Shown here: positions 1-7,909 of the stretch, piece by piece
Position numbering within the stretch: position 1 is the stretch's first letter
Layout: each line of letters begins with the position of its first letter
Assembly (NCBI GenBank): GCA_945865645.1
Contig: CAMBEI010000021.1
Coordinates: 1 to 36,427 of the forward strand
Origin: Chitinophaga pinensis
Lineage (GTDB): Bacteria; Bacteroidota; Bacteroidia; Chitinophagales; Chitinophagaceae
DNA length: 36,427 bases
Direction: 5' to 3'
Made by a program: the position numbers and the translations under genes
The notes under the pieces: model-generated
The model's input: only the letters and a program-made list of their open reading frames with translations
Told to the model about the DNA's origin: nothing
Database searches by the model: none

Positions 1-175
1 TTGCTTTGTCATAATGAAGCAGCAGTTTATCGGCACCCCAAAAAAAATCAAATGGTAAATCTTCTAAACTTTGTTTTACACGCTTGTGTCTGTCGGTAAA
101 ACGTGGGACAGATACAACCAGGATTTTATCAAAGTATTGTTGCAGGTAATTGCTAATATATGCTGGAATTGCCAA
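1..175 (-). CDS. Glycosyltransferase family 25-like protein, N-terminal part (gene runs off the left edge)
   Basis: The minus strand is open from 175 to the window edge (58 codons). It begins with an amphipathic stretch, then reads YFDKILVVSVPRFTDRHKR followed by a segment ending DFFWGADK. This is the beginning of GT25-type LPS glycosyltransferases (hydrophobic strand, conserved D-R, then an F-x-G/A-x-D turn). An in-frame TAA lies four codons upstream (185-187) and no ATG occurs in the visible part, so the only reasonable start is TTG at 173-175. A -7-like element TATTTTTG on the minus strand (194-201) sits about 20 nt upstream. It is divergent from the GT2 gene at 303, which suggests a surface-glycan locus continuing to the left. 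Family assignment is inference from a short N-terminus. Confidence 0.55.
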   Translation of the reverse strand, partial: MAIPAYISNYLQQYFDKILVVSVPRFTDRHKRVKQSLEDLPFDFFWGADKLLLHYDKA

Positions 176-302
176 TGAGGTTTTTTAGTTGTACAAAAAT
201 AGTCCTTTTGACTTGGTGAGATTTAAAAATCATGATATTACTTGTTTTGAAATAACTAAAGTTTATTTTTAACAAAAAGCTATACTTTATCATACCCAAT
301 TT

Positions 303-1253
303 ATGAAAAACCCATTTATTTCTATATGTATTCCTGCCTATAAAAGAGCTAAAAATCTGCAGCGTTTATTATATTCAATAGCAACTCAAACCTATACTAA
401 TTACGAAATAATTGTTACCGACGATAGTCCTGACGACTCAGTTACTGAAATTGTAAATAGTTTTTCTATATCCCTAAATATACTTTATTTTAAAAACGAT
501 CCTGTAGCCGACACCCCGGCAAATTGGAATATTGCAATAAAAAAAGCCAGTGGCGATTGGATAAAAATTATGCATGATGATGATTGGTTTGCCCATCCTA
601 ACGCTTTACAAATATTTGCAGATGAAGCATTGAAAGCAACTAGCAATTTTATTTTTTCTGCATGTAATAATATATATACATCCCAAAAAGAAGTAAATGA
701 ATTTTTAACAGACTGGAAAAAAGAGATGCTCGAAGATAGCTGTCTGAATCTTTTTTATATGAATGTAATTGGACATCCAAGTACAGTACTTCATCGTAAA
801 GATGAGCTTGTTATTTATGACACTCAATATAAATGGGTAGTTGATATCGATTTTTATATTCGTTATTTGCAAAAACATAATGGATTCAAATACATACCAA
901 AAATGCTTATCAATATTGGCACTGATGATACACAAATTTCTCATTCCCTATATAAAAATCCGCAAGTAGAAATGCCCGAATATTTATCTATGTTGGCTAA
1001 ATTTCCATCATATTTATTAATGGAGCATGAATATGTTTTTCATTGCGTATGGAATTTAGTAAAGCGCTTTCGCATTAAAAATTTAACTATGATTAAGGCT
1101 TGGGGCTACCAAGGACCATTACCAAACAATTTACAAGCCATCATTGATTTTCAAAAATTAATTCCCCGCATTTTAATTAAGCAACCAAAATGGTCAATAG
1201 TATTAATGAAAAAATGTTATCGTAAATTAAAATCTCAGGGTTTAAATAGATAG
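303..1253 (+). CDS. Glycosyltransferase family 2 (GT-A fold)
   Basis: 316 aa, cytoplasmic, no signal peptide. The N-terminal GT-A fold is clear: FISICIPAYKRAKNLQRLL at the start, the nucleotide-binding DD at residues 40-41 (VTDDSPDD), and the metal-binding DDD at 92-94 within MHDDDWF. It should transfer a sugar from a nucleotide-sugar donor to a polysaccharide, LPS or protein-glycan acceptor; acceptor and sugar cannot be told from sequence. The C-terminal third is basic and without a membrane anchor. Its 3' end overlaps the convergent methyltransferase gene by 19 nt. With the GT25-like gene on the left and a sugar- or lipid-type methyltransferase on the right, it looks like part of a surface-glycan cluster. 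Confidence 0.9.
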   Translation: MKNPFISICIPAYKRAKNLQRLLYSIATQTYTNYEIIVTDDSPDDSVTEIVNSFSISLNILYFKNDPVADTPANWNIAIKKASGDWIKIMHDDDWFAHPNALQIFADEALKATSNFIFSACNNIYTSQKEVNEFLTDWKKEMLEDSCLNLFYMNVIGHPSTVLHRKDELVIYDTQYKWVVDIDFYIRYLQKHNGFKYIPKMLINIGTDDTQISHSLYKNPQVEMPEYLSMLAKFPSYLLMEHEYVFHCVWNLVKRFRIKNLTMIKAWGYQGPLPNNLQAIIDFQKLIPRILIKQPKWSIVLMKKCYRKLKSQGLNR

Positions 1254-2200
1254 AAAGACGCTTGATCAGATTCGCCGTCTTTATCGTTTTGTAAATTAAT
1301 GCGTTTAAAACTTTCAATATCCTTTTTACTATATCCAGATGCAACTTTGTTTACCATATATGAATTAGGATCAGGCAATGCAATGTCTTTTGCATATTGA
1401 TCACTACCAATAAGACTTATATAATTTCCATCAAAAATTGTCTTTCGTAACTCAAATCCAGCTTGCTCGGCCAGTAACTGCATACTTTTTAAAGTATGTA
1501 TGTAAATATGTCTTGGGGCATCTAGGTCCATCCAATTGAGTCCATATTTTTTCCAGCCGTACCCTCCCATTACAGGTGTTCTGATCAATAAATATTTTTC
1601 TTTTTTTAATATTTTAAAAAGCTTGTGTAAAACTTTCAATGGCTCATCCATATGTTCAAATGCATGGTGCAGCATAATATAATCAAATTGGCCCTCCGTT
1701 TCAAAAATGCTTTTTTTATAAATATTAACCACGCCATATTTTAGATCTTTATCAATAAACGGATCAATGCCAGTTAAATTTGTAAACCCAATTTTAAACA
1801 AATCAAGTAATAAACTGCCGTTGCCTGTACCTACATCAAGTAGAGCATCTTGATATTGAACTCCGGCATTTCTTATCCAGGAATAATAATCAGGTGTTTT
1901 ATACCCTATCGATAATAGATTTCCTAATAATTTATTTTTCCCATAAATAAGATAAGACCCTTTTATTGTGCGAAGTTTATCTGCTTTTGCACGCAAATCT
2001 AAACCCCTATTAAAAGAATAGTACCCATCGTTAGGATAATATTTACCAAGGTCTAAAGGGATTTCAAGTAGCTGCATGCAACCACATTTATAACATTCCA
2101 AATAAGTAAATACGTTTCTTAACCCCAATTGCATTTCCTTTATTTGATGTAATTTATTTTGCTGATCATTTCCGCAAATTTTACAACATTCAGTTTCCAT
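1235..2200 (-). CDS. Class I SAM-dependent methyltransferase with N-terminal zinc-ribbon-like Cys pairs
   Basis: 321 aa. Two CxxC pairs at the N-terminus (C6/C9 and C36/C39, the latter in CYKCGC) form a probable zinc ribbon. Motif I of the Rossmann methyltransferase fold is LLDVGTGNG at 121-129, followed by a motif II Asp (LTGIDPF) and the post-motif YIMLHHAFEHMDEP typical of Methyltransf_11/23 enzymes. The arrangement of zinc ribbon plus methyltransferase is common in nucleotide-sugar C-methyltransferases and other surface-glycan enzymes of Bacteroidota, but the substrate is unknown. It is convergent with the GT2 gene, sharing 19 nt at the 3' ends. The start ATG at 2200 is the only good candidate ahead of the Cys pairs. 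Confidence 0.85.
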   Translation of the reverse strand: METECCKICGNDQQNKLHQIKEMQLGLRNVFTYLECYKCGCMQLLEIPLDLGKYYPNDGYYSFNRGLDLRAKADKLRTIKGSYLIYGKNKLLGNLLSIGYKTPDYYSWIRNAGVQYQDALLDVGTGNGSLLLDLFKIGFTNLTGIDPFIDKDLKYGVVNIYKKSIFETEGQFDYIMLHHAFEHMDEPLKVLHKLFKILKKEKYLLIRTPVMGGYGWKKYGLNWMDLDAPRHIYIHTLKSMQLLAEQAGFELRKTIFDGNYISLIGSDQYAKDIALPDPNSYMVNKVASGYSKKDIESFKRINLQNDKDGESDQASFYLFKP

Positions 2201-2267
2201 AATATTATTATTTACATAAATTTAATTATAATAAAGTGTTTTTGATACGATTTAGTCTTTACAAAAA

Positions 2268-2294
2268 AATCCCCCATTTAAAAAACGGGGGATT
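2268..2294 (-). terminator. Rho-independent terminator of typA
   Basis: Perfect 8-bp stem AATCCCCC / GGGGGATT around an 11-nt loop. Read on the minus strand the hairpin is followed by seven T, giving a classical intrinsic terminator 19 nt downstream of the typA stop codon. Confidence 0.9.
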
Positions 2295-2312
2295 AATATA
2301 TTATTAAGTATT

Positions 2313-4124
2313 TTAAGCAGGTTCAGATTTCATCTGCTTAGAAGCTCTTGATCGTTCATTCTCATCTAATAAAACTTTACGCATACGAATGCTTTTTGGC
2401 GTTACTTCAATACACTCATCCTGCTGAATATATTCCATACACTCTTCTAAAGTCATTAAAATCTTTGGTGCAGCACGACTAGCATCGTCACTACCACTAG
2501 CACGGTGATTGGTTAATTTTTTTGGCTCTGTTGCATTTACATTTAAATCTCCTGGCTTAATATGTTCAGCAATTATCTGACCTGCATAAACCTCTTCTCC
2601 TGGATCAACAAAAAATCTACCCCTATCCTGTAATTTATCAATAGAATAACCAGTTGTTTTCTCCATATTTTTAGAAAGCAAAACACCATTACTTCTTCCC
2701 GGAATATTTCCTTTCCAAGGACGGTAATCAGTAAAGCGATGTGCCATTACAGCTTCTCCTGCAGTATTGGTTAACATGTTGCTTCTTAACCCTATCAAAC
2801 CTCTTGAAGGAATATCAAATTCTAGATGTTGCATTTCGCCTTTGCTTTCCATAACCAACATTTCGCCTTTGCGTTGGGTAACCAGGTCAATTACCTTTCC
2901 ACTAAATTCGCCAGGTACATCTACCACTAGATTTTCATAAGGCTCACATTTTTTACCATCAATTTCTTTTACCAATACCTGAGGGTTACCCACAGTTAAT
3001 TCAAAACCTTCTCTACGCATGGTTTCTATCAAGATGCCCAAATGCAAAATGCCACGCCCATAAACCAGGAAACTATCTGCACTGTCAGAATCTTCAACAC
3101 GCAATGCCAGATTTTTTTCAGTTTCTTTCATCAACCTATCTCTTAAATGACGAGACGTTACAAACTTTCCTTCTCTTCCAAAAAACGGTGAGTTATTAAT
3201 GCTAAACATCATGCTCATCGTTGGCTCATCCACACTAATCACCGGTAATGCTTCAGGAAATTCGATATCACAAATCGTATTCCCTATATTAAATTCGTCT
3301 AATCCTACTATAGCACAAATATCGCCTGCGCTTACTGCTGTTGCTTTCTTTTTGCCTAAAGCTTCAAAAGTATACAACTCTTTTACTTTCATTTTCTTTA
3401 TTTCGCCACCCGCCTGCACCAAGGCAATTTGCTGTCCTTCTTTAACAGTTCCTCTAGCTACTTTACCCACTGCAATTCTTCCTAAAAAAGAAGAATAATC
3501 CAATGAGGTAATCTGCATTTGTGTTGGGCCTTCGTTAACTACTGGCTCGGGCACATGTTCTAAAATAGCATCCAATAAAGGAAAAATATTATCAGTTTCA
3601 GTAAGGGACGTGTTCATCCACCCGTTTTTACTACTGCCATAAATGGTAGGAAAATTCAGTTGTTCCTCTGTAGCATCCAAATTAAAAAATAATTCAAAAA
3701 CAGCATCATGCACTTCATCAGGACGACAGTTTGCCTTATCCACTTTATTTATGACTACAATAGGATGTAATCCCAAGTGCAGTGCTTTTTGTAAAACAAA
3801 GCGAGTTTGTGGCATAGGACCTTCAAAAGCATCTACCAACAATAAAACACCATCGGCCATTTTTAAAACACGCTCAACCTCTCCACCAAAATCGCTGTGA
3901 CCCGGGGTATCAATAACATTAATTTTAATGTCTTTGTAAATAACTGAAACGTTTTTACTAAAGATAGTAATACCCCTTTCTCTCTCTAGGTCGTTATTAT
4001 CCATGATTAATTCACCAGTTTCCTGGTTATCACGAAAAATATTTGTGCTATGCAGAATTTTATCTACCAGCGTTGTTTTTCCATGATCTACGTGAGCAAT
4101 AATGGCGATGTTACGAATGTTCAT
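2313..4124 (-). CDS. typA: Ribosome-associated translational GTPase TypA/BipA
   Basis: 603 aa, the usual family length. G1 is AHVDHGKTTL at 10-19, the switch I region has RERGITI, G3 is DTPGH and G4 is NKVD, followed by domain II, the EF-G-like domains III/V and the BipA-specific C-terminal domain (motif YGRGILHLGILIETMRREG is diagnostic). TypA binds the 70S ribosome near the A site as an EF-G-like GTPase and acts in ribosome assembly and stress or cold adaptation. It is monocistronic: its own terminator follows immediately and a canonical Bacteroidota promoter lies about 85 nt upstream. No key residue is missing. Confidence 0.98.
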   Translation of the reverse strand: MNIRNIAIIAHVDHGKTTLVDKILHSTNIFRDNQETGELIMDNNDLERERGITIFSKNVSVIYKDIKINVIDTPGHSDFGGEVERVLKMADGVLLLVDAFEGPMPQTRFVLQKALHLGLHPIVVINKVDKANCRPDEVHDAVFELFFNLDATEEQLNFPTIYGSSKNGWMNTSLTETDNIFPLLDAILEHVPEPVVNEGPTQMQITSLDYSSFLGRIAVGKVARGTVKEGQQIALVQAGGEIKKMKVKELYTFEALGKKKATAVSAGDICAIVGLDEFNIGNTICDIEFPEALPVISVDEPTMSMMFSINNSPFFGREGKFVTSRHLRDRLMKETEKNLALRVEDSDSADSFLVYGRGILHLGILIETMRREGFELTVGNPQVLVKEIDGKKCEPYENLVVDVPGEFSGKVIDLVTQRKGEMLVMESKGEMQHLEFDIPSRGLIGLRSNMLTNTAGEAVMAHRFTDYRPWKGNIPGRSNGVLLSKNMEKTTGYSIDKLQDRGRFFVDPGEEVYAGQIIAEHIKPGDLNVNATEPKKLTNHRASGSDDASRAAPKILMTLEECMEYIQQDECIEVTPKSIRMRKVLLDENERSRASKQMKSEPA

Positions 4125-4207
4125 AATACTAGTCTTTTATCTTTAGATAGTAATAAGCAGTATAGGCTATAAGCTGCAATAATATCTTGATTCTGTTTTT
4201 AAGGGCG

Positions 4208-4237
4208 CAAAGGTACGCAAAATAAGCCGTAAAACAA
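4208..4237 (-). promoter_or_regulatory. Promoter of typA (Bacteroidota -33/-7 type)
   Basis: On the minus strand: TTG (4237-4235), 19-nt spacer, then TACCTTTG (4215-4208), matching the Bacteroidota primary-sigma consensus TTTG-N19-21-TAnnTTTG. It predicts a 5' leader of roughly 80 nt before the typA ATG. Confidence 0.8.
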
Positions 4238-4488
4238 GGGCGTATGATAAATAAAAATCATATTGGTAAATAACCCTTCTAAATTATCAATCTTGATTAA
4301 TCGTGTTGAAGCGATAATTATTTATCATTAAAAAGAAATAACTGATTATCAACACATTTAATCGAAAATACGACTAAGATCATTTTGTTCTAATAGTTGT
4401 ATTATTGAAAAAATATCAATAAATATATTACCTACAATAGCATGGTTTAAATATGCCCTAAGCTTTTGTAAATTACATGCTTATTATC
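4238..4488. other. Intergenic region between divergent typA and uvrB
   Basis: About 250 nt of AT-rich sequence between the typA promoter and the uvrB start. I see no open frame of note and no RNA gene. Just before uvrB there is TAAATTAC (4469-4476), a degenerate -7-like element, and the heptamer CATGCTT occurs twice (starting at 4475 and 4487), bracketing the two candidate uvrB start codons. Confidence 0.4.
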
Positions 4489-6528
4489 ATGCTTTTTAAA
4501 CTTAATGCACCATATTCCCCTGCCGGCGATCAGCCAGAAGCCATCCGTGAACTAACGGAAGGCGTTTTAAATGGAGAAAAATACCAAACCCTTTTAGGTG
4601 TTACTGGAAGTGGTAAAACATTTACCATGGCTAATGTAATACAGAACGTGCAACAGCCAACACTCGTTATTACTCATAACAAAACATTGGTAGCACAATT
4701 ATATGGCGAGTTTAAACAGTTTTTTCCGGATAATGCAGTAGGATATTTTGTTTCATATTACGATTATTATCAGCCCGAGGCATACATGCCTATTAGCAAT
4801 ACGTATATCGAAAAAGACCTGAGTATTAATGAAGAATTGGATAAGCTACGCCTGCAAGCAACCGCACAGTTGTTAAGCGGCAGAAGAGATATTATTATTG
4901 TTGCCAGTGTGAGTTGTATTTACGGCATGGGTAATCCAACAGATTACGAAAACGGTATCATCCGTATTGAACAGGGGCAGATTATTTCCCGACAAGGATT
5001 TTTGCATGCCCTTGTAAATTCTTTATACAACCGCAGTGAAGGCGATTTTACTAGGGGCACATTTCGAGTAAAAGGTGATACTATCGACATTAATCTGCCT
5101 TATGTTGATTTTGGATACCGCATTACTTTTTTTGGCGATGAAATAGAAAGTATAGAAACGCTAGAGCTAAGCAGTGGTAAGCGTATTAGTCGTGTAGATA
5201 ATGCTGCTATATTTCCTGCTAATCTATATGTTGCTCCAAAAGATATACTCCAGCAGGTTGTACATGAAATACAAGATGAAGTAGCCGCACAAGAAACTTA
5301 TTACAAAAACTCGGGAAAATATATTGAGGCGCAGCGAATCAGTGAGCGCGTAAATTATGATTTGGAAATGATAAGGGAATTAGGATATTGTAGTGGTATT
5401 GAAAATTATTCAAGATTCTTTGACAGAAGAAAACCTGGCACAAGACCATTTTGTTTATTGGATTATTTTCCAAAAGATTTTTTATGCATTATTGATGAAA
5501 GTCATCAAACCATTCCACAAGTTAGTGGTATGTATGGTGGAGATAGAAGCCGTAAACTCGTTTTAGTTGATTATGGATTTCGTTTGCCTTCAGCATTAGA
5601 TAATCGACCATTAAATTTTAATGAGTTTGAAACTTTATTAAATCAAATTGTTTTTGTTTCGGCAACCCCTAGTAAATACGAGTTGGAAAAATGTGAAGGC
5701 ATTGTAACTGAACAAGTGGTTAGGCCAACAGGATTGCTGGACCCTCCTATTGAGGTTCGTCCTTCAATTAATCAAATAGATGATTTACTTGATGAAATTG
5801 ACAAGCGAATTAAAAAAGGTGATCGGGTACTGGTAACTACATTAACTAAACGTATGGCCGAAGAAATGACAAAATACCTCCACCGAATTGATATAAAAAG
5901 TAAATACATACACAGTGATGTAGATACTTTAGAAAGAATTGAAATACTTCGGGAACTTCGCCTAGGCGTTATTGATGTATTAGTTGGAGTAAACTTATTA
6001 AGAGAAGGACTAGATTTACCAGAAGTTTCGCTGGTAGCTATTTTAGATGCAGACAAAGAAGGATTTCTACGTAACGAAAAAAGTTTGACTCAAACGGCCG
6101 GTCGTGCTGCCCGTAATGTAGATGGCTTAGTAATTTTTTATGCAGATAAGATCACCGACAGTATGCAACGTACCATCGATGAGACTAACCGTCGCAGAGA
6201 AAAACAGGTTGCGTTTAATATTAAACATAATATAACACCAACCACTATTAAAAAAAGCACTGAACAAATTTTTGCACAAGGGTCGGTACTTGACGTAAAA
6301 GGATATGACCCTTTAAATCCTTATTCAATTGCTCCAGACGCAGAAATGATAACTCTAGCAGCAGAAAATCAAGCAATCTATTTAACCATTCCTCAAATAG
6401 AAAAAGGTATTATTAACACAAAAAAAGATATGAATAGGGCTGCGAAGAATCTAGATTTTATGGAAGCAGCGAGATTAAGAGATGAAATGTTTCGATTACA
6501 AAAAGAGTTAGAGGCAATGAAAAAATAA
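4489..6528 (+). CDS. uvrB: Excinuclease ABC subunit B
   Basis: Start chosen at ATG 4489 (protein starts MLFKLNAPYSPAGDQP, matching the family's usual N-terminus); an ATG 12 nt upstream would only add MLII. About 679 aa. Walker A GVTGSGKT at 37-44; the damage-probing beta-hairpin segment YYDYYQPEAY; Walker B in IIDESHQT; helicase motifs V and VI (QTAGRAARN); and a C-terminal UVR domain (AAKNLDFMEAARLRDEM) that contacts UvrC. UvrB loads at lesions handed over by UvrA, verifies the damage with ATP hydrolysis and recruits UvrC for dual incision. The gene is followed by a parA-like gene after 43 nt and may be co-transcribed with it. Confidence 0.98.
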   Translation: MLFKLNAPYSPAGDQPEAIRELTEGVLNGEKYQTLLGVTGSGKTFTMANVIQNVQQPTLVITHNKTLVAQLYGEFKQFFPDNAVGYFVSYYDYYQPEAYMPISNTYIEKDLSINEELDKLRLQATAQLLSGRRDIIIVASVSCIYGMGNPTDYENGIIRIEQGQIISRQGFLHALVNSLYNRSEGDFTRGTFRVKGDTIDINLPYVDFGYRITFFGDEIESIETLELSSGKRISRVDNAAIFPANLYVAPKDILQQVVHEIQDEVAAQETYYKNSGKYIEAQRISERVNYDLEMIRELGYCSGIENYSRFFDRRKPGTRPFCLLDYFPKDFLCIIDESHQTIPQVSGMYGGDRSRKLVLVDYGFRLPSALDNRPLNFNEFETLLNQIVFVSATPSKYELEKCEGIVTEQVVRPTGLLDPPIEVRPSINQIDDLLDEIDKRIKKGDRVLVTTLTKRMAEEMTKYLHRIDIKSKYIHSDVDTLERIEILRELRLGVIDVLVGVNLLREGLDLPEVSLVAILDADKEGFLRNEKSLTQTAGRAARNVDGLVIFYADKITDSMQRTIDETNRRREKQVAFNIKHNITPTTIKKSTEQIFAQGSVLDVKGYDPLNPYSIAPDAEMITLAAENQAIYLTIPQIEKGIINTKKDMNRAAKNLDFMEAARLRDEMFRLQKELEAMKK

Positions 6529-6571
6529 TTTACTACCTTAACCCTTTGTTAAAAATAAAAACAAACTTAAT

Positions 6572-7315
6572 ATGACTACAATCGCACTCTACAACCTTAA
6601 AGGTGGCGTGGGTAAAACTGCCAGTTGTGTAAACTTTGCCTATTTAGCTGCAGCTGATGGCTATAAAACTTTGTTATGGGATATTGACCCCCAAGGATCC
6701 TCTTCTTTTTACTATAAAGCAAAAGCTAAAACGCATCCAGGTATTAAAAAACTCATTACTAAAGATGCGGATCTCGAAAATGCAATCTTAAGTACCGATT
6801 TCGAATTGATGGATGTAATCCCTGCAGATAACTCTAGTAAAAGTTTTGATATAATGCTAGAAGAAATGAAAGGAAATAAAAATAGACTGAAATCTATTTT
6901 AAAACAATTACAGGGTGAGTATGATTTTGTTTTTATTGATTGTCCTCCAGGGTTAAGTGTATTAAGTGAAAATATTTTTAACGCCGCTGATATTGTGTTA
7001 ATGCCGGTTATTCCTACCACCCTTTCAATTCGAACTTACAATATGGTCAAAGATTATTTTAAAGAAAAATCTTTAGACATGAGTAAGATGATGTGCTTTT
7101 TTACTATGACAGATTTGCGAAAAAATTTGCACAACGAAATCATGGAAGAACTTTATAAAGACAAGCGTTTCTTTCAAAATTATATCCCTTATTTAAGCGA
7201 TGTAGAAAAAATGGGTGTTCACAAAGCCCCTATTATGGAATTTGCAAACAGTAGCTATGCTGCAAGTTGCTATAGAGAATTGTGGATTGAAATTAAAGAA
7301 GGGGTGTTGGAATAA
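6572..7315 (+). CDS. Orphan ParA/MinD-family ATPase
   Basis: 247 aa. Deviant Walker A KGGVGKT at residues 10-16 with the signature Lys10, switch I DIDPQGSSS, and Walker B FIDCPPG. No HTH domain, so it is a small (type Ib-like) ParA. There is no parB gene and no parS-like repeat nearby, which argues against a role as the main chromosome-partitioning ATPase. Related small ParA proteins position cargo or regulate envelope functions, but nothing here identifies the partner. Located 43 nt after uvrB and 41 nt before the broken esterase gene. Confidence 0.85.
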   Translation: MTTIALYNLKGGVGKTASCVNFAYLAAADGYKTLLWDIDPQGSSSFYYKAKAKTHPGIKKLITKDADLENAILSTDFELMDVIPADNSSKSFDIMLEEMKGNKNRLKSILKQLQGEYDFVFIDCPPGLSVLSENIFNAADIVLMPVIPTTLSIRTYNMVKDYFKEKSLDMSKMMCFFTMTDLRKNLHNEIMEELYKDKRFFQNYIPYLSDVEKMGVHKAPIMEFANSSYAASCYRELWIEIKEGVLE

Positions 7316-7356
7316 TTTAGTTTAAAATTATTTGTTTAATTTTATTTTTATTATTT

Positions 7357-7850
7357 ATGAAAAGGGAATTAGATAGCTGGTTTAGTTCTGCATTACAAAA
7401 AGATATGCCCATTATTACTTATGGCGATTACGGTACGGCTATTTTATTTATACCTACCGCAGCAGCAGATTATTTGGAGTACGAAAGATTTCAAATGATG
7501 GAAACTTTAGCTCCATATATAAATGGAGGTAAAATAAAAGTGTTTTCAATTAACAGTATCAATAACGAAATTGGGCTTAATAAAGAAATGCTTGGCAAAC
7601 ATAAAGCTAAACGTCAAAATCAATTTAACGAATATGTTTTTAATGAAGTAATTCCGTTTATTAAAAATAGTACCTCTAACGAAACGGCAATATTACCTGT
7701 GACGTCTCCTTTGGCGCTTTACACAGCATGAACCTCTTTTTGAAATGCCCCGATCTTATCCATGGGGTAATTGCTATTAGTGGAGTATACGATCTAACTT
7801 AATATACCGATGATTATTTTGTCCGTTTATTTTAAAACCCGATTCTAATT
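7357..7850 (+). pseudogene. Remnant of an alpha/beta-hydrolase esterase gene
   Basis: The first 124 codons (7357-7731) read like the N-terminal half of the small alpha/beta-fold esterases that begin MKRE-x3-WFS and have a hydrophobic I-L-F-I-P-T strand. The frame stops at TGA 7729-7731. In the next frame, from about 7722, the expected continuation follows (HSMNLFLKCPDLIHGVIAIS, then GVYDLT), interrupted by TAA at 7800-7802 and another stop later; a last recognisable D-D-Y-F segment lies near 7810-7820. The nucleophile elbow expected as GASFG is VTSPL here, so the catalytic serine context is lost, and the C-terminal Asp/His half is absent because polA begins at 7910. The lesions are a frameshift, nonsense codons, a mutated active site and truncation. 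The 124-aa frame may be called as a gene but is unlikely to be functional. Family identity is from memory of the family pattern. Confidence 0.75.
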
Positions 7851-7874
7851 ACAGACAATAATTTTAAGTTGTTG

Positions 7875-7906
7875 TTGATTAGCAATGCATATTGTTTTAC
7901 TTTTAC
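7875..7906 (+). promoter_or_regulatory. polA promoter with near-zero leader
   Basis: TTG (7875-7877), 20-nt spacer, then TACTTTTAC (7898-7906), close to the Bacteroidota -7 consensus TAnnTTTG. The ATG at 7910 is only 3 nt further, so the predicted transcript would begin at or next to the start codon. Confidence 0.55.
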
Positions 7907-7909
7907 AAC

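Noticed and set aside
4261..4400. TTATCAACA-like sequences in the typA-uvrB gap as DnaA boxes/origin
   Set aside because: Only one or two near-matches to TTATCCACA, no cluster, no dnaA or dnaN gene nearby; AT-richness alone explains them.
6572..7315. ParA as part of a chromosome or plasmid partition locus
   Set aside because: No parB gene, no parS-like repeats, and core housekeeping genes on both sides.
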